Shown here: piece after piece, positions 1 to 6,278 of the stretch | How the letters are laid out: the number at the start of each line of letters is the position of its first letter | Position numbering within the stretch: position 1 is the stretch's first letter | Assembly: GCA_946530505.1 (NCBI GenBank) | Contig: CAMNAD010000045.1 | Span: 1-10,421 of the forward strand | Reading direction: 5' to 3' | Length of the DNA stretch: 10,421 nt | Origin: an uncultured Bacteroidales bacterium | GTDB lineage: Bacteria > Bacteroidota > Bacteroidia > Bacteroidales > UBA932 | Made by a program: the position numbers and the translations under genes | Notes under the pieces: model-generated | The model's database searches: none | What the model saw: the letters and a program-made list of their open reading frames with translations, nothing else | Told to the model about the DNA's origin: nothing

Positions 1-245
1 CCCGGGTTCTGTCCTATGCTCCTGAACTCTCGGAAGCCGTGCACCTCAAGCTTACGCACGGTACCGGTGACGACAACGTGCACTTCCAGAACACCCTGCA
101 GCTTGTGGATGCCCTGCAGCACTCAGGGAGGCAGTTCGACCTGATGATCTATCCGGACGGTATGCATGGATACCGTGGCAGGCAGGGAGAACATTCCAGG
201 GCCGCAGACCATCTTTTTTGGCTGAAACATCTTAAAAATCAATAA
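1..245 (+). CDS. S9 family (DPP IV-like) peptidase, C-terminal fragment
   Basis: This is the 3' end of a gene that begins before the window; the open frame runs from position 3 to the TAA at 243-245. The visible part, about 80 residues, is the end of an alpha/beta-hydrolase domain of the prolyl oligopeptidase family, S9B/dipeptidyl peptidase IV type. The clearest motif is HGTGDDNVHFQN (codons at about 57-92), which closely matches the DPP IV segment HGTADDNVHFQ. By analogy the first Asp of the DDN (codon 69-71) is the catalytic acid. The His of YPDGMHGYRG (codon 165-167) is in the place of the catalytic His. The nucleophile Ser lies upstream, outside the window. Such enzymes remove N-terminal dipeptides, usually in the periplasm of Bacteroidetes; location cannot be judged here because the N-terminus is missing. 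An internal GTG at 39 is not a start, since homology continues upstream of it. The gene ends 39 bp before the next start, with a new promoter in the gap. Confidence 0.9.
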   Translation, partial: RVLSYAPELSEAVHLKLTHGTGDDNVHFQNTLQLVDALQHSGRQFDLMIYPDGMHGYRGRQGEHSRAADHLFWLKHLKNQ

Positions 246-252
246 ATTTCTT

Positions 253-260
253 TATATTTG
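253..260 (+). promoter_or_regulatory. Bacteroidetes-type -7 promoter element of the phosphohexomutase gene
   Basis: TATATTTG matches the Bacteroidetes primary-sigma -7 consensus TAnnTTTG exactly. It lies 24 bp before the ATG at 285, giving a predicted leader of about 18-20 nt. I see no TTTG -33 box at the usual 17-23 bp spacing; the nearest TTTG (217-220) is 32 bp away. The element contains the TTG at 258-260, which argues strongly against using that codon as the translation start. Confidence 0.7.
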
Positions 261-284
261 AAGATACAGAAAAACCACATTTCT

Positions 285-1946
285 ATGGCAGATTATATTT
301 CCAGGGCCAATGCATGGCTCACAGGAGACTTCGATCCTGAAACCAAAGGTAAAATCATCGAACTGCGCAACTCCGACCCCGCTGCGTTAGAGGATGCATT
401 CTACAAGAACCTCGAGTTCGGCACCGGCGGCCTGCGCGGCATAATGGGCGTCGGTACCAACCGTATGAACAAATACACGGTGGGAATGGCCACGCAGGGC
501 CTCGCGAATTACATCCTTGCCCATTGCCAGGGCGACGACCTCCGCTTCTGCATTTCTTATGACAGCCGCAACAACAGTAAGGAATTCGCAAAGATAACGG
601 CGGACGTCATGTCTGCCAACGGCATCCACGTGTTCATATTCGACAATATACGTCCTACCCCGGAACTCAGCTATGCGATACGCCTGAAAGGCGCGGTTGC
701 AGGCGTTATGATCACCGCTTCCCACAACCCGAAGGAATACAACGGGTACAAGGTGTTCTGGAGCGACGGAGGGCAGATTACATCTCCCGTCGATAAAGAC
801 ATTGTTGCCGAGGTGAACAAGATCTCCGAGCCTTCGATGGTAAAATTCCAGGCAGGGGAGCGTTGCGGCAGCATCGATATCATGGGTGCCGATGTGGATG
901 AGCTTTATCTTCGTGATATTCTTTCTCTTGCGATGTCGCCCGAGTCCTGCGCCCGTCACAGCGATATCAAGTTCGTCTACACTCCTCTTCATGGCTGCGG
1001 CGTGCGCCTTGTGCCTGAATGCCTGAAGCGTCTGGGATTCAAGCACGTAATCCATGTTCCGGACCAGGACGTGAGCGACGGCAATTTTCCTACGGTAGTT
1101 TCTCCCAATCCCGAGGAGCCGGCTGCTATGAAGATGGCCCTCGAAGCGGCCGACCGCGAAGGAGCCGACATAGTAATGGCGACCGATCCGGACGCAGACC
1201 GCCTGGGCATAGCCGTGCGCGACAATGACGGCAAGATGGTGCAGTTCAACGGCAACATGACCGCCACCCTGCTGACTTACTACATCCTTAGCAGGCGCAA
1301 GGAACTCGGCACCCTCGGAGAGGGCAAGTACCTGGTGAAGACCATCGTTACCACCGAATCGATACGCGAACTCGGAGAGAAGTTCGGAGTGCCGTGCTAC
1401 GACGTGCTCACAGGCTTCAAGTACATAGCGGAGGTCGTCAAGCGCAACGAGGCCACGGGCGAGTTCGTCTGCGGCGGCGAGGAGAGCTACGGTTTCAACG
1501 TCGGCCAGTTCGTGCGCGACAAGGACGCCCAGACAGCCTGCATAATGGTGGCGGAGTGTGCCGCCTGGGCTGCGGATCAGGGGCTTAGCATGTATCAGTT
1601 GCTGCAGAAAGTTTATTCAGAGATAGGATACCGCAAGGAGCACATGGTCTACATCGTGCGCAAGGGTATCAGCGGAGCGCAGGAGATTGCAGATATGATG
1701 ACTGCTTTCCGCCAGGATCCTCCCAAGGATCTTGCGGGGGTGCCGGTCAGCAAGGTCATAGATTATCTGGAGCCCGAAAAGACGGGGCAGCCGAAGAGCA
1801 ATGTGCTGCAGTTCTTCAGTGAGGCGGGAGACGTGGTTTCCGTCCGTCCTTCCGGGACCGAGCCGAAGATCAAGTTCTATTTCGGGGCGAAGGGGGCTGA
1901 TGCCGACGCCAAGATCAAGGCTCTTACTGAGCAGTTCGTGAAATAG
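285..1946 (+). CDS. phosphohexomutase (phosphoglucomutase/phosphomannomutase, PGM2-like)
   Basis: A 553-residue cytoplasmic alpha-D-phosphohexomutase that moves a phosphate between C1 and C6 of a hexose phosphate (glucose or mannose), feeding nucleotide-sugar, envelope-polysaccharide and glycogen synthesis. All four active-site loops are present, numbered from the ATG at 285: the phosphoserine loop TASHNP (144-149, Ser146), the metal loop DPDADR (301-306), the sugar-binding loop GEESYG (398-403), and the phosphate-binding loop RPSGTEPK (521-528). FGTGGLRG near residues 45-52 is the usual N-terminal motif of the 550-580-residue PGM2/PgcA-like branch, and the length fits. I chose ATG 285 over an in-frame TTG at 258 because the TTG lies inside the promoter -7 element and the homologous part starts at MADYISRANAW. 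The last 23 bp overlap the 3' end of nth on the other strand. Glucose versus mannose preference cannot be read from sequence, so no symbol is given. Confidence 0.95.
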   Translation: MADYISRANAWLTGDFDPETKGKIIELRNSDPAALEDAFYKNLEFGTGGLRGIMGVGTNRMNKYTVGMATQGLANYILAHCQGDDLRFCISYDSRNNSKEFAKITADVMSANGIHVFIFDNIRPTPELSYAIRLKGAVAGVMITASHNPKEYNGYKVFWSDGGQITSPVDKDIVAEVNKISEPSMVKFQAGERCGSIDIMGADVDELYLRDILSLAMSPESCARHSDIKFVYTPLHGCGVRLVPECLKRLGFKHVIHVPDQDVSDGNFPTVVSPNPEEPAAMKMALEAADREGADIVMATDPDADRLGIAVRDNDGKMVQFNGNMTATLLTYYILSRRKELGTLGEGKYLVKTIVTTESIRELGEKFGVPCYDVLTGFKYIAEVVKRNEATGEFVCGGEESYGFNVGQFVRDKDAQTACIMVAECAAWAADQGLSMYQLLQKVYSEIGYRKEHMVYIVRKGISGAQEIADMMTAFRQDPPKDLAGVPVSKVIDYLEPEKTGQPKSNVLQFFSEAGDVVSVRPSGTEPKIKFYFGAKGADADAKIKALTEQFVK

Positions 1947-2568
1947 GAAATGATTTACAAAATGCGGCGAGCGGACACTCGCTGCATTTTGGTTTCTGGG
2001 ATGTGCAGGTATAGCGCCCGTGGAGAAGAAGCCAGTGGTGGGCGATGGGGCGGATGTCCAGTGGAATGTGGCGTTCGAGGTCGAGTTCTACGGCTCTGGG
2101 AGTGGTGCCGCGGCTCAGTCCCAGGCGGCGGGATACGCGGAACACATGGGTGTCGACCGCTACCACCGGCTCGTTGTAGAGCACGGAAGCCACTACGTTG
2201 GCTGTCTTGCGTCCCGCTCCCGGCAGCTTCATGAGATTGTCTACATCGGAAGGAATCTTCCCTCCGAAATCATCCATCACCTTGCGCGCCATGGCCGCAA
2301 GGTTTTTTGCCTTGTTGTTGGGGTAGGAGACCGATTTGATGAAGGGGTAGATGTCTTCTGCCGTGGCTTTTGAGAGCGCTTCCACCGTAGGATATGCGGC
2401 GAACAGGGCCGGGGTTACGAGATTCACCCGCTTGTCGGTGGACTGGGCGGATAAGATCACCGAAACGAGCAGTTCGTAGTCGCTGTCGAAGTGTAGCTCG
2501 GACTCGGCGACCGGAACGTTTTTCCGGAAATAGTCCAGAATTGCATCGTATCTCTGCTCAAGTGTCAT
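1924..2568 (-). CDS. nth: endonuclease III (DNA glycosylase/AP lyase)
   Basis: A 214-residue base-excision-repair enzyme that removes oxidised pyrimidines and nicks the abasic site by beta-elimination. The helix-hairpin-helix LPGAGRKTANVV (about 115-126) carries the catalytic lysine (Lys121). VAVDTHVFRVSRRLGL (137-151) carries the catalytic aspartate (Asp139). The C-terminal [4Fe-4S] motif is intact, with Cys188-X6-Cys195-X2-Cys198-X5-Cys204. SAQSTDKRVN (40-49) matches the family signature near the N-terminus. Length is close to E. coli Nth (211). The start is an ATG read from 2568 that shares ATGA with the stop of ftsE, implying one transcript and translational coupling. The TAA is at 1926-1924, within the mutase gene. 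The codons for residues 193-204, including three cluster cysteines, coincide with the hairpin at 1958-1991. Confidence 0.97.
   Translation of the reverse strand: MTLEQRYDAILDYFRKNVPVAESELHFDSDYELLVSVILSAQSTDKRVNLVTPALFAAYPTVEALSKATAEDIYPFIKSVSYPNNKAKNLAAMARKVMDDFGGKIPSDVDNLMKLPGAGRKTANVVASVLYNEPVVAVDTHVFRVSRRLGLSRGTTPRAVELDLERHIPLDIRPIAHHWLLLHGRYTCTSQKPKCSECPLAAFCKSFPISRTAQ
1958..1991 (+). terminator. stem-loop after the phosphohexomutase gene, candidate intrinsic terminator
   Basis: The arms CAAAATGCGGCGAG (1958-1971) and CTCGCTGCATTTTG (1978-1991) pair over 14 positions, 13 Watson-Crick plus one G-U (1966 with 1983), around the 6-nt loop CGGACA. It begins 12 nt after the mutase TAG. The right arm ends in TTTT followed by GGTTTCT, a moderate rather than classical U-tract. 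The hairpin lies entirely within the coding region of nth on the opposite strand, where the wobble pair becomes a C/A mismatch, so the structure is strongest in the plus-strand transcript. Whether it terminates transcription is inferred from position and shape. Confidence 0.6.
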
Positions 2569-3233
2569 TGTTCCGAGCAGCTTTCATCCTGGCAGACGAA
2601 AACCCTGCCCGGATAGCGTTCAACAATGCTCTTGTCGTGCGTGACCATAATCAGCGTGGTCCCGTTCTCCTTGTTGAGTTTGTTCAGAAGCTGTAGGATC
2701 TCCTCTGTGGTCTCCTCGTCCAGGTTTCCCGTGGGCTCGTCGGCCAGGATCACCTCGGGCTGGTTAAGAAGGGCCCTGGCTATGGCAATACGCTGCTGCT
2801 CTCCTCCGGAAAGCTGGTGGGGCATCTTGTGAGCCTTCATAGTCATTCCTACCGCCTCCAGCACCTCATCGATGCGTGCGTCTGCGGCATTGCGGTTCTT
2901 CCAACCGGTAGCTTTCAGGATGAAATCGAGGTTCTGCCAGACACTGCGGTCCATCAGCAGGCGGAAGTCCTGGAAAACCACCCCGAGTTTGCGGCGGAGT
3001 CTGGGGATATCCCTCTGTCTGATGCCGTTCAGCTTGAAACCGCAGGCCTCGCCCTCGCCTTTGCCAAGTTTGTTTTCGGCTGTGACCGTTCGAATGATGG
3101 AGGTCTTGCCGCTGCCCACTTTGCCAAGTATGTAAACAAGGTCGCCTGCTGCGACATCCATATTCAGGTCGTGGACGACGACGTTGTCGCCGGCAATTAT
3201 GTCCGCATTGCGGAAAGAGATGAGAGAGGCCAT
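2565..3233 (-). CDS. ftsE: cell-division ABC transporter ATP-binding protein FtsE
   Basis: A 222-residue ABC ATPase. FtsE pairs with the membrane protein FtsX to couple ATP hydrolysis to activation of septal peptidoglycan hydrolases. All nucleotide-binding motifs are present, numbered from the ATG at 3233: Walker A GKVGSGKT (37-44), Q-loop with Gln88 in VVFQDFRLL, signature LSGGEQQR (141-148), Walker B VILADEP (161-167) followed by TGNLD (168-172), and the switch His199 in MVTHD. The short single-domain length and the FQDFRLL/TGNLD wording match FtsE. The LolD/MacB-type ATPases are the close alternatives, less likely. I placed the start at the ATG 3233-3231. An in-frame TTG at 3257 would fall inside the minus-strand -7 promoter element. 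It overlaps nth by ATGA. No ftsX is adjacent: nth follows, and the upstream gene is divergent. Confidence 0.9.
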   Translation of the reverse strand: MASLISFRNADIIAGDNVVVHDLNMDVAAGDLVYILGKVGSGKTSIIRTVTAENKLGKGEGEACGFKLNGIRQRDIPRLRRKLGVVFQDFRLLMDRSVWQNLDFILKATGWKNRNAADARIDEVLEAVGMTMKAHKMPHQLSGGEQQRIAIARALLNQPEVILADEPTGNLDEETTEEILQLLNKLNKENGTTLIMVTHDKSIVERYPGRVFVCQDESCSEQ

Positions 3234-3254
3234 AAAAAATGTGTCTGATCCCTG

Positions 3255-3262
3255 CAAATATA
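3255..3262 (-). promoter_or_regulatory. -7 promoter element for the ftsE-nth operon
   Basis: Read on the minus strand, positions 3262 to 3255 give TATATTTG, an exact match to the Bacteroidetes TAnnTTTG element. It lies 21 bp before the ftsE ATG. No minus-strand TTTG -33 box is visible at normal spacing. It is arranged back to back with the promoter of the TPR gene. Confidence 0.6.
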
Positions 3263-3269
3263 CATTTTA

Positions 3270-3304
3270 TTTGAGTAAAAATTGACGAAAAATGATTATA
3301 TTTG
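3270..3304 (+). promoter_or_regulatory. promoter of the TPR/beta-barrel operon
   Basis: The -7 element TATATTTG (3297-3304) matches the Bacteroidetes TAnnTTTG consensus exactly and lies 22 bp before the ATG at 3327. A possible -33 element TTTG is at 3270-3273; its 23-bp spacing is at the long edge of the usual range, so it is less certain than the -7 box. The sequence TTATATTTGAAGAT (3296-3309) is identical to 252-265 in front of the phosphohexomutase gene. Confidence 0.65.
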
Positions 3305-3322
3305 AAGATTAGAAAATCTTCA
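3303..3322 (+). repeat. 20-nt inverted repeat at the transcription start region of the TPR gene
   Basis: TGAAGATTAGAAAATCTTCA has perfect 8-bp arms (3303-3310 and 3315-3322) around AGAA. It starts on the last two bases of the -7 element and ends 4 bp before the ATG. It could act as an operator at the start site or as a small 5'-end hairpin limiting ribosome access. Function is inferred from position alone. The left arm is shared with the mutase promoter, the right arm is not. Confidence 0.5.
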
Positions 3323-3326
3323 TTCT

Positions 3327-6278
3327 ATGAAACATAAATATTTGTTGGTCATAACGGCTGCCACGGCCATTCTTTTTTCTCCTGCACGCGCGGGCGCGCA
3401 AGCCGTGGACTCTCGTTATCAGGAGGCAGTAAAGCTTTATGAGAGCGGAGTTTATGGTAAGGCCAGGACAATTTTCGAGTCGCTTGGCGATCCTATGTCC
3501 AAAGCTTATGTGGTGCTCTGCTCCGTCAAGGCGGACGATGATGACCATGCCCGTCTCTACAAAGAATACAACGACGCCTATCCCGAATCCGTACTCGGGA
3601 ACAGAATACGTTTCGAATATGCTGCCAAGCTTTTCGCATCCGAGGATTATGACGGCGCGGCCGAACTGCTCAAACAGGTAAGCGAAACCCGCCTCGGCCT
3701 TTCGGATCAGCTGAACTACAACTTCCGCCGCGGTTACTGTGCTTATATCCAGGGCCGTTACGACGAGGCTCTCACCTATCTTCTAAAAGTCGAGAATGCC
3801 CCCAAGAACAGCCTCACTTCTCCTTCCCGCTATCAGCTCGGGTATATTGCCTATCAGGGCCGTCAGTTCGACGTGGCCGAGAAATGGTTCCGCCTGATAG
3901 AGCAGGACGAGCGCTTCTCCGACCTGGCGAAATATTACATCCTCGAGTGCCGCTTTATGAAGAAGGACTACGACTACATTGTGGATAACGGCCCTGCTTT
4001 GATGGAACAGGCTCCCGAGGAACGCAAGTCCCGCCTGGCACGCATCGTTTCCGAGTCATATCTCGTAAAGGGCGACAAGAACAAGGCTCTTGCCTACTAT
4101 ATGCTCGAGGGTAACAAGGCCGCTCAGTCGCGCTCGGACCTTTTCCATGCCGGTTCCGTAATGTATGCCGTCCAGGACTATCGCGGAGCTATCGAAAAGC
4201 TCTCCAGAATCGAGAACCGCTCCGACTCCCTGGGGCAGGTCGCCAATTACCAGCTGGCATATTCCTACATCCGTACAAGCAACAAGGTGGCTGCTTCTGA
4301 AGCCTTCAAGGATGCTTCGCAGGCAGGATTCAACCCTCAGATCCAGGAGGATGCGTGGTTCAATTACGCCAAGCTTGCCTTCGACCTCAATTCCGATATG
4401 TCCGTGTTCGGAGGATACCTGCAGCGCTATCCGCAGACTTCGCGGCGCGAGCAGATCTACAACTACCTTGCTATTGCCGCGCTCAATGCAAAGGACTATG
4501 CAGCGGCCATCGAGGCCTACTCCAACATCGAGGAACTCAACGAAGAGCAGACCGGCAATTACCTGAAGGCAAATTATCTGCGTGCCAGCCAGCTTGCTGC
4601 CGGCGGCGCTTGGACCGATGCCGTGCCTTATTTCCGCTCGGCTTCCTACAATCTGCCCAAGAACGACCGCTATGCCCAGCTTGCACGCTACTGGCTGGCC
4701 GAATCACTGTTCAACAGCGGTAATTATGCCGATGCGGCCGAGATATACGAAGACCTTTACAACGTCTCCGCGCTCTATAACCGTGGAGAAGGCAAGCTGC
4801 TGAGCTACAACATAGGTTATTCCAACTATAATCTTGGCAAGTACGAGGCAGCGGCCCGCTGGTTTGACAACTACATCAATTCCGGTGAGCCTTCCGCCCG
4901 CAAGGATGCCCTGATACGACGCTCGGACTGCGACTTCGCGCGCCATAACTACAAGGCCGCCATCGCATCGTACCAGCGCGTTCTCGACACTTACTACGAC
5001 GTCGACGACATCTACCCTTACTATCAGCAGGCCCTCGCCTACGGGCTGTCCGGCAACAAGAAGGAAAAGGTAAACGTGCTCTCCCGCGTTACCGGTGCAT
5101 CCGCCGACTCACCTATGTACTCCGAGGCGATGTACGAACTCGGAAGGGCATATATGGAAGTCGACGACAACCAGCAGGCGGTCAAGACCTTCGGCACGCT
5201 GCAGACCGCGACATCCGACAATACCTATGCCGCCCGCGCCCTCATCGGCCGCGGTATGGCATTCAGGAACATGAAGAATTACGAACAGGCTCTCTCCGAA
5301 TACAAGCAGGTCGTGGATCTGCTTCCTAAGAGTGAATACGCCGAGGAGGCCCTGATGGCAATCAACTCCATCTACCAGACCACGAACCAGCCGGAGAAGT
5401 TCCTGGAATATATGCAGTCCCGCAATCTCTCCGTGGGCAAGACCCCCAAGGAGCAGGAGAACATCTATTTCAATACGGCCGAGCAGATTTATCTTTCCGG
5501 CGGATATGACCGTGCTGTCACTTCCTTCCAGAAGTATCTGAAAGATTATCCCGAAGGAGACAAGAAGGGAGATGCCTGGTTCTATCTTGCAGATTCGTAC
5601 CGTGCGCTCTCAGAGAAGGAAAAGGCTTGCGCCGCATTCAAGATGGCGGCGGCCGAACTCAAGGAAGGGTCGTTCGCCGAGACCGCGGCATACAACTACG
5701 CCAAGCTTTCCTTCGAACTCCAGCATTATTCCGATGCCTACGAAGGCTTCTGCACGCTGCAGGATATAGCCAAGATGGACGAAAACAAGGCTGCCGCCCG
5801 TCTGGGCAAGATGCGTTCCGCATATCAGGCACATAATTTCGAAGATGCCATCGAAGCATCAAGGGAACTCATAGCCTGCAATCCTTCCGCAGCCGAACAG
5901 CGCGAAGGATGGTTCGTCGAGGCAAAATCGCTGCTTGCGACTAGCCATCGCGACGAGGCTTATCTCTTCTTCAAGAAGCTTGCAGAGCAGCCTTCGACTC
6001 CGGAAGGAGCCGAGTCGTATTATATGCTTGTGCGCGACCTTTGCGACTCAGGTGAGTTCGCCAAGCTCGAAGACAAGGTTTACGACTTCGCCTCCAAGTG
6101 CGGCGACCAGTCCTACTGGCTGGCCAAATGTTACATCGTCCTCGGAGACGGTTTCCGCGAGCAGGGCAAGACAAGCCAGGCCAAGGCCACTTGGGAGAGT
6201 ATCCGCGACGGTTACAGCTCCTATGGCGAAGGGGACGACATCATCGAAACAGTTAACCAGAGACTTGCATCATTATGA
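3327..6278 (+). CDS. large secreted tetratricopeptide-repeat protein
   Basis: A 983-residue protein with an N-terminal signal peptide: basic MKHK, hydrophobic core LLVITAATAILF, and a cleavage region ARAGAQA at about residues 20-26. No lipobox cysteine follows, so it is predicted to be periplasmic or envelope-associated rather than a lipoprotein. The rest is almost wholly TPR-like helix pairs. Clear units include GRYDEALTYLLKV (143-155), KDYAAAIEAYSNI, GNYADAAEIYEDLY, GKYEAAARWFDNYI, HNYKAAIASYQRVL, KNYEQALSEYKQVVDLLPKSEYAEEAL and GGYDRAVTSFQKYLKDYPEGDKKGDAWFYLADSY. The last two resemble the repeats of YbgF/BamD-type envelope proteins. No enzymatic domain is visible. TPR arrays usually serve as protein-protein scaffolds. 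The stop overlaps the start of the next gene (ATGA at 6275-6278), suggesting that the product works with the beta-barrel protein encoded there. The start ATG is the first one after the promoter and begins the signal peptide. Specific function unknown. Confidence 0.88.
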   Translation: MKHKYLLVITAATAILFSPARAGAQAVDSRYQEAVKLYESGVYGKARTIFESLGDPMSKAYVVLCSVKADDDDHARLYKEYNDAYPESVLGNRIRFEYAAKLFASEDYDGAAELLKQVSETRLGLSDQLNYNFRRGYCAYIQGRYDEALTYLLKVENAPKNSLTSPSRYQLGYIAYQGRQFDVAEKWFRLIEQDERFSDLAKYYILECRFMKKDYDYIVDNGPALMEQAPEERKSRLARIVSESYLVKGDKNKALAYYMLEGNKAAQSRSDLFHAGSVMYAVQDYRGAIEKLSRIENRSDSLGQVANYQLAYSYIRTSNKVAASEAFKDASQAGFNPQIQEDAWFNYAKLAFDLNSDMSVFGGYLQRYPQTSRREQIYNYLAIAALNAKDYAAAIEAYSNIEELNEEQTGNYLKANYLRASQLAAGGAWTDAVPYFRSASYNLPKNDRYAQLARYWLAESLFNSGNYADAAEIYEDLYNVSALYNRGEGKLLSYNIGYSNYNLGKYEAAARWFDNYINSGEPSARKDALIRRSDCDFARHNYKAAIASYQRVLDTYYDVDDIYPYYQQALAYGLSGNKKEKVNVLSRVTGASADSPMYSEAMYELGRAYMEVDDNQQAVKTFGTLQTATSDNTYAARALIGRGMAFRNMKNYEQALSEYKQVVDLLPKSEYAEEALMAINSIYQTTNQPEKFLEYMQSRNLSVGKTPKEQENIYFNTAEQIYLSGGYDRAVTSFQKYLKDYPEGDKKGDAWFYLADSYRALSEKEKACAAFKMAAAELKEGSFAETAAYNYAKLSFELQHYSDAYEGFCTLQDIAKMDENKAAARLGKMRSAYQAHNFEDAIEASRELIACNPSAAEQREGWFVEAKSLLATSHRDEAYLFFKKLAEQPSTPEGAESYYMLVRDLCDSGEFAKLEDKVYDFASKCGDQSYWLAKCYIVLGDGFREQGKTSQAKATWESIRDGYSSYGEGDDIIETVNQRLASL

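Noticed and set aside
387..1055. Long antisense open frame inside the phosphohexomutase gene (222 codons, minus strand)
   Set aside because: It lies wholly opposite a strongly supported enzyme gene, shows no recognisable domain, and arises from GC-rich third codon positions on the real strand.
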